A stretch of 64,000 nt of DNA, from NCBI RefSeq assembly GCF_002154225.1, contig NZ_MTSE01000006.1:186001-250000 (forward strand), in the 5' to 3' direction. This DNA is from Hymenobacter crusticola (GTDB lineage: Bacteria; Bacteroidota; Bacteroidia; Cytophagales; Hymenobacteraceae). Under the pieces are notes generated by a model. That model did not search any database and had not been told where the DNA came from. It was given only the letters and a program-made list of their open reading frames with translations. A program made the translations under genes and the position numbers. Below are positions 26,509 to 36,286 of this stretch, piece after piece. Each line of letters starts with the position of its first letter. The stretch's first letter is position 1.

Positions 26509-28584
26509 TTATTGCTCCTCCACAATCTGCACGCCCCAGGGAGCGAGCTGCAACTGTTGGTTTTTGGCCACGGCTAGGTTTGAAAGTAGCTCTTTGCCAG
26601 CGCCATGCGGATAGCGTAGTGCGCTAGGTGCCGCCGAATAGTTGAAGTAATAATGCACCACTTTCTTGCGCTGATTCACGCCTACTTTAGTGATAAGCGG
26701 AAATTGTAACTCCTGATCGGCGCCCCACAGGTTGGCTTTCTTTACCGCATCGGCCACAATCTTCTCAACTACGGCGTTGCTGGTGTGGCACCCGATGTAG
26801 GTAGCGAGACCTTTGCCGTAGGTGTTTTCGGTGACGGCCGCGTACTTGCCCCACGCCGGATGATCGTAGGAGGCTAGCACCTTAGCGGTGGTGGGCGTGA
26901 GCAACTCCATCCACGTAGTTACCTGGTTGTTGGCCGGGCCCACTTGGTACGGGTCGCCCTTCAGCGTTACTTTATCCGGCGCGGTGAACAAACTGTACGA
27001 GACTCCGCACGCAGCGCTCAGCATACCGGGCTGCGGCGTAGTGCGCACCTTCACGTTCTCATCCGAAAAGCCGCTCCGATAGGTGCATACCAGGTGGCCG
27101 CCTTTCTGCACGTACTGGTTCAGACGCTCCAGCAGGCTGTTGGGCGCGGCGTAGAGCATGGGCACAATGAGGAGCGAGTACTTATCTAGGTCGGAGCTAC
27201 TGGGGTCGACGAAGTCGCAGCCTACGTTTTGGCGATACAGCGCATCGTAGAAAGAACGCAGCACCTCATTGTAGCTGAGGCCGTTGGCAAACCACTTTTC
27301 GGCAGTTAGGGCCTCGTTGCTGAAGAGAATAGCTACCTTGTTGGTCTTCTGCAAGTTGACTAAGCGTGGGCTGAGTCGGTTGAAATCCTGACCGATGGTT
27401 TTGGCTTCGTTGTAGACGGGGTTGGGCTCGAAATCGTGGCTGAGCAGCCCCTTCCAGTAGGTTTCGGCCGAGTTATGAATGGAGTGCCAGTGCCAGTATT
27501 CCACCAGGCTAGCTCCCGAAGCTAGGTGGCTGAACGCCTGCAAGCGCAGCTGCCCCGGATACGGTACCCACTGCGGAAAGCCCTGGGCTTCCGTTTCCAG
27601 TACTAGGTAATTTTGCCCGCCCTTCATGGAGCGCGTCACGTCGCCGCCGAGCGAAATTTCCGTGCCGGTGAGCTGGTCCTGGCTGGGGTGGTAGATGTCG
27701 ATGCCGGCAATATCCAGGGCTTTGGCCGCCGCAAAGTGGTCCACTTCCGACTGAATACCGTAGGAATGGCCGCGCCAATCGAGGTCGAAGTTTTGCGTGA
27801 TAAACTGCTCTGGCTTCTTGTATTCGCGCACAATGGCTGCTTGCCAAGCCAGAAAATCGGTGACCAGCTGGCGCTGAAACTTGGCAAACTCACTTCCTAG
27901 GCTGGCGTTGATGGTGCCCACCGTCGACGGAAAATCTTCCCAGCTATTGATGCGGTTGCTCCAATAATCTAGGCCATACGCCTTGTTGAGTACGTCCAGC
28001 GACAGAAACTTCTGCTGCATGTACTGCACAAACTGTTTCTGCACGGCCGGCCCCGCCGTATTATATGGCTTGGTCTCGTTATCAACCTGATAGCCAACAA
28101 TGGCCGGGTGGTTTTTGATGTGCCCTAGCATGGCCCGGATAACTTGCTCGGCGTGGCGGCGGTAGTCGGGGTTAGTGATGTCCATGTTCTGCCGGGCGCC
28201 GTAGTGGTTCTGGCCCTGCGGCGTAGTCGCCAGCACGGCGGGGTACTTGCGCACCAGCCACGTGGGCACGGCGTAGGTGGGCGTACCGATAATGACGCTG
28301 ATGCCGGCTTTGTGCATGGCGTTCAGCACCCTATCAATGTGCGAGAAGTCGAACACACCTTCCTGCGGCTCCACCGTGCTCCACGTCGATTCGGCGATGC
28401 GCACCACGTTGATGCCAGCCGCCTTCATCATCTGGATGTCTTTGTCTAGGCGGTCGTAGGGCATGTACTCGTCGTAGTACGCTACGCCGTAGAGCAGCTT
28501 CTCGACCTTAGGTTTGGCCGGTTGCGCGCTCACGCGCTGGAAAGAATGCAGAAGCAGCAAACAAAGAAGCAGGTATTTGTTCAA
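26509..28584 (-). CDS. glycoside hydrolase family 42, beta-galactosidase-like
   Basis: Secreted 691-residue glycosidase. Signal peptide 1-20 (LLLCLLLLHSFQRVSAQ). The TIM-barrel starts GVAYYDEYMPYDRLDKDIQM; GYQVDNETKPYN near residue 167 carries the expected acid/base Glu, and LVLETEAQGFPQW near 331 the nucleophile. A trimerisation-type domain and a C-terminal beta domain complete the GH42 layout. The start is TTG at 28584; no ATG is available before the signal peptide. It is last in the susC-susD-GH3-esterase-GH30-GH42 gene series. Family members also act on alpha-L-arabinopyranosides, so the galactoside call is provisional. Confidence 0.9.
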   Translation of the reverse strand: MNKYLLLCLLLLHSFQRVSAQPAKPKVEKLLYGVAYYDEYMPYDRLDKDIQMMKAAGINVVRIAESTWSTVEPQEGVFDFSHIDRVLNAMHKAGISVIIGTPTYAVPTWLVRKYPAVLATTPQGQNHYGARQNMDITNPDYRRHAEQVIRAMLGHIKNHPAIVGYQVDNETKPYNTAGPAVQKQFVQYMQQKFLSLDVLNKAYGLDYWSNRINSWEDFPSTVGTINASLGSEFAKFQRQLVTDFLAWQAAIVREYKKPEQFITQNFDLDWRGHSYGIQSEVDHFAAAKALDIAGIDIYHPSQDQLTGTEISLGGDVTRSMKGGQNYLVLETEAQGFPQWVPYPGQLRLQAFSHLASGASLVEYWHWHSIHNSAETYWKGLLSHDFEPNPVYNEAKTIGQDFNRLSPRLVNLQKTNKVAILFSNEALTAEKWFANGLSYNEVLRSFYDALYRQNVGCDFVDPSSSDLDKYSLLIVPMLYAAPNSLLERLNQYVQKGGHLVCTYRSGFSDENVKVRTTPQPGMLSAACGVSYSLFTAPDKVTLKGDPYQVGPANNQVTTWMELLTPTTAKVLASYDHPAWGKYAAVTENTYGKGLATYIGCHTSNAVVEKIVADAVKKANLWGADQELQFPLITKVGVNQRKKVVHYYFNYSAAPSALRYPHGAGKELLSNLAVAKNQQLQLAPWGVQIVEEQ

Positions 28585-28647
28585 GACAAATTGGTTGATG
28601 TAGCGCGGACGTTGCTGTCCGCAAGTGGATAACGCCGCGGCGTGTTC

Positions 28648-30153
28648 TTACAAACCTTTCATCACCAAGGTATTGAAAGAATTAGCTTTCAACACTGGCG
28701 CCACCGTCTGCCGACCTAGCTTGATGCGCACGGTTTGGTCGGTGTTGCCTTCGTTCTGGGCCACAACGACCACGCTTTTATCAGGGTTTTGGAAGGCGAG
28801 CAGGTTGGTGAAAGTGCCGCTGGTGGCAACGCGCTTGGCGCCGGGTTTCACGTAGTGGCTCAGGTGCTTCAGCAGGTAGTATTCGTAGTTGAACTGGTAC
28901 GTCTTGGCGGCTTCGTCCACCGTCACGAGCGAGTTTTGGCTCCACCCCCACCGGCTGATGCCGCCTTTCTTCAGGGAGATATTCCAGTACAAATAAGCAT
29001 TGGCGCCGCTAGTCAGATAGTGCTTCATCAGGTCCCAGGTGTACACGCAGTACTTCCAGTCGTTTTTGCCGTCGCCGCACTCCTGCTCCGATTGGTACAG
29101 GGCTAGATTGGGGTAGCGCTCATGGATGCCGGCAATAGCGCCCTTCCCCGCCCACTGAAACCCCACGCCCTTGATAAATTTGCTGCTGCGCGCATCATGC
29201 AGCACAGTATCCACCAAGGCTTCGTTGGCCCGCTCCATGGTGCCGAAGAACACGTCCACCTTGCGCTGCTGCATCTGCGGACCTAGGTAGCCAACGAACT
29301 TCGCGAGGCCCGTGGCCGTCCAGGTGCAGCTGGGGAACACCTGCGCCGAGTTGAACTCGTTCTGCGGCATTACCATGCTGATGGTGATGCCCCGCTTTTG
29401 GTAGGATTCAATGAATTTGGCGAAGTACTGCGCGTAGGTGGTGAAGTACTTTTCTTCCTGGATGAACATGTTGGTGCCCTCCTTGCCTTGCTGCTCCGGC
29501 TTGAGGCCGTTGTCAGCGAGGGTAGGCATCATTTGGCGGTACTCGGGTTTCACCATGGCCGCGGCGTAGTGTTTGTTGTACTTCATCCACGTCGGCGGAC
29601 TCCAGGGCGAGGCCCACAGCTTCAGAGCAGCGTTGTACTGCTGAGCGTTTTTAATGAAGGGAATCAGCGTTTGCTCATCGTTGGCGATGCTGAAGTTCTT
29701 GAGGGCAAAGTCGCCGGGCGTTTCGTCGTAGGAATACCAGTCGCGCGAGAAGTCGTTGGCGCCCACCGGCATGCGGCAGATGGTGAAGTTGGCCCCCACG
29801 CCCGGCGCAAATAACTCGCGCATAATCTTTTCCCGGTCGGCGCCGTTGAGGGCGCTGAGCGACGTCCAGCCTAGCTCGTTGAAGCAAGCCCCAAACCCAC
29901 TGATGGTTTGAAAAGGCTGACCTAGGTTGACTTCTACATCGGCCGCGCCGGTGCTGGCGGTGGGCTGCAAGCCTTGCTGCGCTACCCACGAAGCCGATGG
30001 AGTAGTGGTCACCCATTCTACGGAAGCGGCCGGCGGAGCTAGGTCTTCTTTGGGCGCGGCACACGACAACAAGCTAGCTAGCATAACCGCGCTAGTCAGA
30101 TAAGTAGCGCGCCTCCGCCTAGCACTTTCAAGCCAAAGTAGTTGTACTATCAT
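28648..30153 (-). CDS. glycoside hydrolase family 30 lipoprotein
   Basis: 501 residues, with an RRRR-containing n-region and lipobox LASLLSC, so it is probably anchored in the outer membrane. The catalytic barrel has GFGACFNELGW, then SMVMPQNEFNS (acid/base Glu near 266) and LYQSEQECGDGKNDW (nucleophile near 357). The C-terminal beta domain follows from about 420. GH30 enzymes include glucocerebrosidases, beta-1,6-glucanases and xylanases; the subfamily cannot be set by eye. It lies 63 bases upstream of the GH42 gene and is preceded by the four-copy palindrome array. Confidence 0.9.
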   Translation of the reverse strand: MIVQLLWLESARRRRATYLTSAVMLASLLSCAAPKEDLAPPAASVEWVTTTPSASWVAQQGLQPTASTGAADVEVNLGQPFQTISGFGACFNELGWTSLSALNGADREKIMRELFAPGVGANFTICRMPVGANDFSRDWYSYDETPGDFALKNFSIANDEQTLIPFIKNAQQYNAALKLWASPWSPPTWMKYNKHYAAAMVKPEYRQMMPTLADNGLKPEQQGKEGTNMFIQEEKYFTTYAQYFAKFIESYQKRGITISMVMPQNEFNSAQVFPSCTWTATGLAKFVGYLGPQMQQRKVDVFFGTMERANEALVDTVLHDARSSKFIKGVGFQWAGKGAIAGIHERYPNLALYQSEQECGDGKNDWKYCVYTWDLMKHYLTSGANAYLYWNISLKKGGISRWGWSQNSLVTVDEAAKTYQFNYEYYLLKHLSHYVKPGAKRVATSGTFTNLLAFQNPDKSVVVVAQNEGNTDQTVRIKLGRQTVAPVLKANSFNTLVMKGL

Positions 30154-30214
30154 CGCAGTGTATTAGAGACCCACAACCGTTTCTTGCCGGTATTTAAATC
30201 AGCTGGCACCCACT

Positions 30215-30434
30215 GGTCCGGCTCGTAGCGTCCGACCGGTATCGTTGAACGAGCTACCAGAATAATTCGCGTCTGTTGGTCCGACGCCCTAGGCGTCCGA
30301 CCGATTATTGTATGCTGACGCTTGGCAAGCTTTGTTCAAGCCATTTGTTCCGACGACAACCGGTCGGACGCCTAGGGCGTTGGGCCGGCAGACGACCGCA
30401 GACGATACCGGTCGGATGCCCTAGACTTCGGACC
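30215..30434. repeat. four-copy palindrome array in nested inverted arrangement
   Basis: Four related units of about 25 bases lie at 30215-30237, 30278-30302, 30362-30386 and 30410-30434. Each is itself near-palindromic, of the type GGTCCGACGCC-CTA-GGCGTCCGACC. Units 1 and 2 are in one orientation, 3 and 4 in the other. The outer and inner pairs therefore also match as a nested inverted repeat of about 220 bases. The sequence after unit 1 contains CGTTGAACGA. It fills the spacer between the esterase and GH30 genes. Confidence 0.85.
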
Positions 30435-30453
30435 AGCAGAGAGCTTCAGACGA

Positions 30454-32079
30454 TTACTTGCTTGCCTGCTGATCCAGGAACTGATAGCGGGGGCGAGTGG
30501 CGTCGGGTTCGGCTTGGGTTTTCACGTCGATGCGCAAGATTTGGCCGCTTTTCAGCGCGGGCCAGTTCGGTAAGCTGCCGCCGTTTGGGTTGCCGGTTTT
30601 GATGAAGTTGGCGAAGTAGCTTTCCATCGTCTCCGACACTTTATAATCCTCTGGCGTCCAGGCGTAGACTTTGTTTGTAGCTAGGTTGCCGAGGGCATAT
30701 TCTATTTCGGCGGAATGCACGGCACCTTTGGCGGGTGGTGCTTTTGGGGCGTCGGCGGCTTGCTTCACCACGCCGCCCGCGAGGCCGGCCACGGCGTTAC
30801 CCATCTCGGGCGTCATGGCGGGGCGTGGGCGGGCGTAGAGGTAGCGGTACACAGGCTGGCCACTGGTTTGGCTATGTACGTCGGCCCACTTCCAAGTGCT
30901 GTAGCCGATGAACCGGTCGCTGGCTAGGTCCGTAGCGGCTTGCTTGGCGTTGGTGGCGGGATAGAGCTTTAGCACTTCCGTAGCCTTGTCGCCGTAGAGC
31001 TTTTGTACGGCCTGGGTGTAGGCTTCGGGGGTCGCATTTTCCTTGCCTAGGATGCCATTGGCGCCCGATTCCTCCGAATTCCAGCCAACTAGCAACGGCA
31101 CTTTCGCCTGCTCGCCCGCAGTGAAGATTTCCTTGGGCGACTTCGGGAAAAAGTACCCATCTACTATTGCCGAGAAGCGTGGAGTGCCTTGCTTGCCTGT
31201 GGCTTCGAGCAACTGCTGCGCCGGCAGCGCCCGCAGCGCCGCCAGCGACGTAGCTCCTAGGCTCGTGGCAAACTGCACCCCGTTTGGCTCGGCTTCCGCC
31301 AGTGTGGTCGTCGGCTGCAACGATAGCAACGAGCCGCTTTCCCCGATGGCCCGCGCAAACGTCGTTTTTGACCCCGGCGATGCCATTTGCGCGCTCACTG
31401 AGAACGAGCCCGCCGACTCGCCCGCGATGGTCACTTTCTTCGGGTCGCCACCAAAGACGGCAATGTTCTGCTGCACCCAACGCAAGGCCGCTTGCTGGTC
31501 GAGCAGACCGTAGTTGCCGGAGGCGTGGTTCGGCGATTCTTTCGTTAGCTCGGGGTGGGCCATAAAGCCGAACACACCCAGGCGGTAGTTCACCGTCACG
31601 CTCACAATACCGCGCTTAGCTAGGCTCTCCCCATCGTAGCGCGGCTCCGACCCGTCGCCGGCCACGAAGCCGCCGCCGTAGAAGTACACTAACACCGGCA
31701 GCTGCTCCTTACCCGTTTTGGCGGGCGTCCACACGTTTAAGTACAGGCAATCTTCGCTGACGCCATTGGAGCGAAAGTTCATATCACCGAACAGCGGCAG
31801 TTGCATGGCCCGCGGGCCGAACTGCTTCGCTTGACGCACGCCGGTCCAGTTCTTGGCAGGCTGCGGTGCTTTCCAACGCAAGTCGCCCACTGGCGGCGCG
31901 GCAAAAGGCACCCCTTTAAACTCGTGAATGCCACTAGCTGCGGTAGCGCCTTCGAGCGTGCCGTTGGCCACCTGCACCCGATTAGCAGCTAGGGTACTTG
32001 TGGCCGCTTTCGACGTTTGGGCCAGCGCAACGGGCGCAGCCTGTAAGGTAAGGAGCGAAAAGAGCAGGAGGTATTTCAT
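30454..32079 (-). CDS. type-B carboxylesterase, secreted
   Basis: 541-residue alpha/beta-hydrolase with signal peptide 1-20 (LLLFSLLTLQAAPVALAQ). The family signatures are EDCLYLNVWTP and the nucleophile elbow GESAGSFSVS near residue 221. A catalytic acid is expected near NSEESG and the His near KGAVHSAEIEY. In a glycan locus such enzymes often remove acyl or acetyl groups from polysaccharide; that role is inference. It starts 32 bases after the GH3 gene ends, so the two are probably one transcription unit. Confidence 0.9.
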   Translation of the reverse strand: MKYLLLFSLLTLQAAPVALAQTSKAATSTLAANRVQVANGTLEGATAASGIHEFKGVPFAAPPVGDLRWKAPQPAKNWTGVRQAKQFGPRAMQLPLFGDMNFRSNGVSEDCLYLNVWTPAKTGKEQLPVLVYFYGGGFVAGDGSEPRYDGESLAKRGIVSVTVNYRLGVFGFMAHPELTKESPNHASGNYGLLDQQAALRWVQQNIAVFGGDPKKVTIAGESAGSFSVSAQMASPGSKTTFARAIGESGSLLSLQPTTTLAEAEPNGVQFATSLGATSLAALRALPAQQLLEATGKQGTPRFSAIVDGYFFPKSPKEIFTAGEQAKVPLLVGWNSEESGANGILGKENATPEAYTQAVQKLYGDKATEVLKLYPATNAKQAATDLASDRFIGYSTWKWADVHSQTSGQPVYRYLYARPRPAMTPEMGNAVAGLAGGVVKQAADAPKAPPAKGAVHSAEIEYALGNLATNKVYAWTPEDYKVSETMESYFANFIKTGNPNGGSLPNWPALKSGQILRIDVKTQAEPDATRPRYQFLDQQASK

Positions 32080-32111
32080 GCGTTTAGTTGTGGTGGGTAG
32101 GAGGACGTTGA

Positions 32112-34526
32112 TTATCGCTGAGCGGTCGGCTTCAGATCGGCAAACTGCTCCTGCGGGGCCAGAAGTTTGCGACTTTTTTCCACAATTAGCTCTTTCGGCA
32201 CCTCGAACTTAGCGGTTTGCTTGATGTTCAGGCACGAAGCGCCCACGCGCACGGTGTACGCGCCCGGCGCCACTACCCACGCGGAGCTAGGCGTGTCGAA
32301 GGAAGCTAGGTCGGCGGCGGTCAGGTTGAAGGTCAGGGTTTGCGACTGGCCGGGCTGGAGCAGGTTGGTTTTGGCAAATGCGCGTAGCTCGCTCTCAGGC
32401 TTGTCGAGGCGAGAAGCGGGTGCACTCACGTAGAGCTGCACTACTTCTTTACCGGGCGTCGGGCCGTTGTTGGTGACGGTGATGGTAGCCGTCATTTTAC
32501 CCGCAAAGGAAGGCGACCCTAGCTTCAGATTGCCGTAGCTGAATGTGGTATAACTCAGGCCGTAGCCAAACTCATAGGCGGGTTTCACCTTGAAGGTGTT
32601 GTAGTAGCGGTAGCCCACGTAAATGCCTTCTTCGTAGGTGTTTTCCGAAGGTGCACCCATGAGTGCATTGCCCGCAGCCTTATTCGTGCTCGGCAGTTCT
32701 TTGCCGGGGAAGTTGCCACTGAAGGGTACGTCTTTGTAGGCCACGGGGAAGGTGGTAGCGAGCTTGCCCGACGGGTTAACTTTTCCGCTGAGCACGTCGG
32801 CCACGGCGTTGCCGCCCTCCTGGCCCGGTTGCCAAGCCAGCAAAATTGCATCGGCTTGGTCGCGCCAGCTCGCTACTTCCGTCACGCCGCCCACGTTGAG
32901 CACGACCACCACTTTCTTGCCCTGGGCGTGAAAGGCCGCGGAGACTTGCTTGAGCAGGGTTTGCTCGGCGGCCGTCAGGGTGAAGTCGTTTTCCACTTTC
33001 CGGTCGCCACCCTCGCCCGCGCTGCGCCCAATGGTAATCAGGGCCACGTCGGCCGCCTGCGCCTGCTGTTGCAGGAGGCTAGCTTCTACGGGCATTTCGG
33101 CAATAACGGGGGCAGGGTCTAGTAGGCCTTTCGTTTTTGGTAGCTTGGCTTTTTCGCCCTTCAGGTATTGGCCGTAGGCTTGGGTAAGGGGTTCGTTCAT
33201 TGCAAAGCCAGCGCTAGTCAGGCCCTGGGCAATTGCCGTTGTATACGCTTTGTTCACGTCGCCGCTGCCAGTGCCCCCGGCCACGAGGCTGTAGGAGGTG
33301 TTGCCGAATGCCGCCACTTTGCGGCCCGCCGCTAGCGGCAAGGCCTTGCCTTCGTTGCGCAGCAGCACCATGCCCTCGGCGGCCGCTTGGCGGGCTACGG
33401 TAGCGTTGGCTTTTAGGGCGGGCTGGCTGGTGTACTTCACGCCCTTAAAGGTGGGCGACTGTAGCACCAAGGCCAGCACGCGCAGTACGTTGGTGTCGAG
33501 TTGGGCCGTGGTAAGCTGGCCGCTTTTCAGGGCAGCTAGGATGGCTTGGGTTTGGGCGTAGGTGCCGGGCATCATCAGGTCGTTGCCAGCTTGTAGCTGC
33601 GCCACCGCGTCTTTCCCGCCGTACCAATCGGTCATTACCAAACCTTTGAAGCCCCACTCCTGGCGCAGTAGCGTGGTGAGCAGATCTTTGCTCTCGGAGG
33701 TATAGGTGCCGTTCACCTTGTTGTAGGACGACATCACCGTCCAGGGTTGGGATTTCTTCACCGCCAGCTGGAAGCCTTTCAGGTAGATTTCGCGCAAGGT
33801 CCGCTCGCTCACTTTCGAGTTCAGCTGCATGCGGTTGAACTCCTGATTATTGACCGCGAAGTGCTTGATGGACGTGCCCACGCCGTTCGACTCGACCCCG
33901 TTTACGAAGGCCGCCGCGATGTTGCCCGTCACCACGGGGTCTTCGGAGTAATACTCAAAGTTGCGGCCCCCTAGGGGGTTGCGGTGAATGTTCATGCCCG
34001 GCGCCAACAGCACATCAATGCCGAAGTCGCGCACTTCGCTGCCGAAGGCGGCGCCCACCTTGCGCACCAGCGTGGTATCCCAGCTAGAAGCGAGCAGCGT
34101 GGCGACGGGGAAGGCCGTGGCGTAGTAGGTTTTGGTGCTGTCCTTTCCCCGAATGGGGTCGATGCGTACGCCAGCGGGGCCATCAGACAACGTGAGTGAC
34201 GGAATACCTAGCCTCGGAATGGCGTGGGTGCGGCCCGCCGCGCCGGGTACCTTTTCGGGCACTTCTCGGTCGCCGGGGTTGCCAGGCGGCAGCACTCCTT
34301 CCGGAAAGCCCGAGGGGTAAAAGCCCATCCCAATGACCAGCTTTACTTTTTCCTCCGGTGTAAGCGCCGCCAGCACTTCTTGGAGGCTAGCCTTGCCGAG
34401 TTGCGGCAGCGCCTTGGTTTGGGCCGAGGCAACCATACTCCCAGCCAGCAACGCAGCGAGGGCAAGAACATAAACGCGAGGATTCCGCAAAACGGCCGCG
34501 ACGAGTGAACAGTTGGATTTTTTCAT
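32112..34526 (-). CDS. glycoside hydrolase family 3, beta-glucosidase-like
   Basis: 804 residues with a long n-region and signal peptide ending near MVASAQT. The GH3 N-terminal barrel has PRLGIPSLTLSDGPAGVR and KHFAVNNQEFNR; the nucleophile Asp is in GLVMTDWYGG near residue 300. The alpha/beta sandwich follows, then a fibronectin-III-like C-terminal domain (TVTNNGPTPGKEVVQLYVS). The sugar specificity is not visible. ATG at 34526. A clear terminator lies 130 bases upstream, after susD, so this gene may have its own promoter. Confidence 0.94.
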   Translation of the reverse strand: MKKSNCSLVAAVLRNPRVYVLALAALLAGSMVASAQTKALPQLGKASLQEVLAALTPEEKVKLVIGMGFYPSGFPEGVLPPGNPGDREVPEKVPGAAGRTHAIPRLGIPSLTLSDGPAGVRIDPIRGKDSTKTYYATAFPVATLLASSWDTTLVRKVGAAFGSEVRDFGIDVLLAPGMNIHRNPLGGRNFEYYSEDPVVTGNIAAAFVNGVESNGVGTSIKHFAVNNQEFNRMQLNSKVSERTLREIYLKGFQLAVKKSQPWTVMSSYNKVNGTYTSESKDLLTTLLRQEWGFKGLVMTDWYGGKDAVAQLQAGNDLMMPGTYAQTQAILAALKSGQLTTAQLDTNVLRVLALVLQSPTFKGVKYTSQPALKANATVARQAAAEGMVLLRNEGKALPLAAGRKVAAFGNTSYSLVAGGTGSGDVNKAYTTAIAQGLTSAGFAMNEPLTQAYGQYLKGEKAKLPKTKGLLDPAPVIAEMPVEASLLQQQAQAADVALITIGRSAGEGGDRKVENDFTLTAAEQTLLKQVSAAFHAQGKKVVVVLNVGGVTEVASWRDQADAILLAWQPGQEGGNAVADVLSGKVNPSGKLATTFPVAYKDVPFSGNFPGKELPSTNKAAGNALMGAPSENTYEEGIYVGYRYYNTFKVKPAYEFGYGLSYTTFSYGNLKLGSPSFAGKMTATITVTNNGPTPGKEVVQLYVSAPASRLDKPESELRAFAKTNLLQPGQSQTLTFNLTAADLASFDTPSSAWVVAPGAYTVRVGASCLNIKQTAKFEVPKELIVEKSRKLLAPQEQFADLKPTAQR

Positions 34527-34655
34527 AAGTAGCGTGCAGGAGGAAAAAGAACGAATTGGCTAAGTCAGCCTTGTAAGCTACTCCAAGCTGCGTAAATGGC
34601 CACTAAATGGCTCATCCTATTTTACTTGGCGCGAAAGCCTAGGTTGGCTTCTACC

Positions 34656-34690
34656 AAAAAAGGCAGCAGCCGTATGGAGCCACTGCCTTT
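34656..34690 (-). terminator. intrinsic terminator after susD
   Basis: AAAGGCAG (34659-34666) pairs with CTGCCTTT (34683-34690). On the minus strand the stem is followed by a run of at least six T. It lies 25 bases after the susD stop and should reduce read-through into the GH3 gene. Confidence 0.85.
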
Positions 34691-34714
34691 CTTATGGTTA
34701 TCTACGCTCACCTG

Positions 34715-36217
34715 TTAGTAGCCAGGGTTCTGCGTCAGGTTGGGGTTCACGTTGCGCTCAGTCTGCGGAATGGGCAGCAAGTTGTTGAAGTCCTGCACCC
34801 CGGCTCGGCCCTGGGCGCGTAGCTTACTTACCAGCGTGCCCGTGCGCTTCAGGTCATACCACCGGTCCATCTCAAAAGCTAGCTCGTAGCGCCGCTCCCG
34901 AATGACGGCATCCTTGAAGCTCGTCGCGGAAGAAGCGGTTAGGTCCTTAGCCGAAGGCGTGTTGATGGGCAGGCCGAAAGCGCGGCGCCGTACTTTGTTG
35001 ATGGCTTCCAAGCCCTCTGCCGTCGGTCCTACGGCTTCTGCTAGAATCAGATAGATCTCGCCGAGGCGCAGCACAGGCACGTTCAGCGGAGAGTCCCAGT
35101 TGTTTACGTTCACCGTGCCCACGAAGAACTTGCGGATGTTGAAGCCATTTGGGTCGCCCACGAGCGTGGCGGGCTGCACCTGCCCATCGGGGTATTTGTC
35201 GCCGGGCACAAACACGGTGGCCGCTTTGCGCAGGTCGCCGGCTTCGTAACCGTCCACAAACTCCTTTTCTGGAATGTTGAATCCGTAGCCGCCCGACGAT
35301 ACGACGTAAGGACTGCCAAAGAAGCGCGCGCCCCAAAATTCGTTCATTACGGAACCTGGTCCGTCGGTGGTGTAGCTGCTCAGGCCGTTCTTGAACTGCA
35401 CCTCAAACAGCGACTCCTGCCCGTTTTCGTTTTCAACCTTAAAGTTGTCGGCATAGTTGGGCCACAGGCTCTTGCCCGAGCCGTTGATAACGGCCCTGGC
35501 TTGCGTAGCGGCTTCCCCCATCTTGCCCTCGGTGAGGTACACTTTCGCCAGCAGTGCCGTAGCCGCCCATTTGGTTGCCCGCCCTATGTCGTCGCCGGTG
35601 TAGGGGCCAGCGGGCAATTTCGCAATTGCATCCTGCAAGTCGGTTTCAATCTGGGTATACACTTGGGCAGCGGGCGTGCGTGTGATATTGGCCACCTCAG
35701 CCGCCGTTTGCGCGGGCGTGGTCACCAACGGCACGTCGCCAAAGCCGCGCACCAGGTAGAAGTAATACAAGGCCCGCAGGAACGCCGCCTCACCTAGGCA
35801 GCGGTTCTTCAGGGTTGCGTCCATCTCGATGGCTGGCACCCTCGATAGCACTTGGTTGGCCTGCCCAATACCTAGGTAAGCACGCTGCCAGTGGCTGGTC
35901 GTCAGGGGGTTGCTGGTGGGAATAGTAAAGTTATCGAGCTGTTGGAACTCGATGCCGTCGGCGGCCCCACCCCCACCGAGGAAGGAGTTGTCGGACATGA
36001 CGTCGCCGATGGCCCAGAGCGAGTAGTTGAACATCCCGTTCTGGCTCAGCTGCGAATACACTGTATTGGTGGCCTGCACGGCGTCAGTTGAGGTTTTGTA
36101 GAACGTCTCGGTCGTGACGGCGTTGCGCGGGCTCAGTTCCAGGTAATCTTTGCCGCAGCCCGCCAGAAGACCTAGCATCAGCACCGAAGCCGCGAGCGTT
36201 TTTTGCTTTATAAACAT
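34715..36217 (-). CDS. RagB/SusD-family nutrient-binding outer membrane lipoprotein
   Basis: Cell-surface lipoprotein that caps the SusC channel and binds oligosaccharide. 500 residues with lipobox LGLLAGC, then KDYLELSPRNAVT. The helical tetratricopeptide-like scaffold (about 60-240) includes AFLRALYYFYLVRGFGDVPL, a hallmark of the family. The C-terminal half ends RRYELAFEMDRWYDLKRTG, also characteristic. It begins 69 bases after the susC stop and pairs with it. Confidence 0.96.
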   Translation of the reverse strand: MFIKQKTLAASVLMLGLLAGCGKDYLELSPRNAVTTETFYKTSTDAVQATNTVYSQLSQNGMFNYSLWAIGDVMSDNSFLGGGGAADGIEFQQLDNFTIPTSNPLTTSHWQRAYLGIGQANQVLSRVPAIEMDATLKNRCLGEAAFLRALYYFYLVRGFGDVPLVTTPAQTAAEVANITRTPAAQVYTQIETDLQDAIAKLPAGPYTGDDIGRATKWAATALLAKVYLTEGKMGEAATQARAVINGSGKSLWPNYADNFKVENENGQESLFEVQFKNGLSSYTTDGPGSVMNEFWGARFFGSPYVVSSGGYGFNIPEKEFVDGYEAGDLRKAATVFVPGDKYPDGQVQPATLVGDPNGFNIRKFFVGTVNVNNWDSPLNVPVLRLGEIYLILAEAVGPTAEGLEAINKVRRRAFGLPINTPSAKDLTASSATSFKDAVIRERRYELAFEMDRWYDLKRTGTLVSKLRAQGRAGVQDFNNLLPIPQTERNVNPNLTQNPGY

Positions 36218-36286
36218 GATGATAGTTGTTGTGAGTGGAAGGCGCCACCCCTCAGCTTGCGAACCGGGGGCGCACCGCTGATGTGT

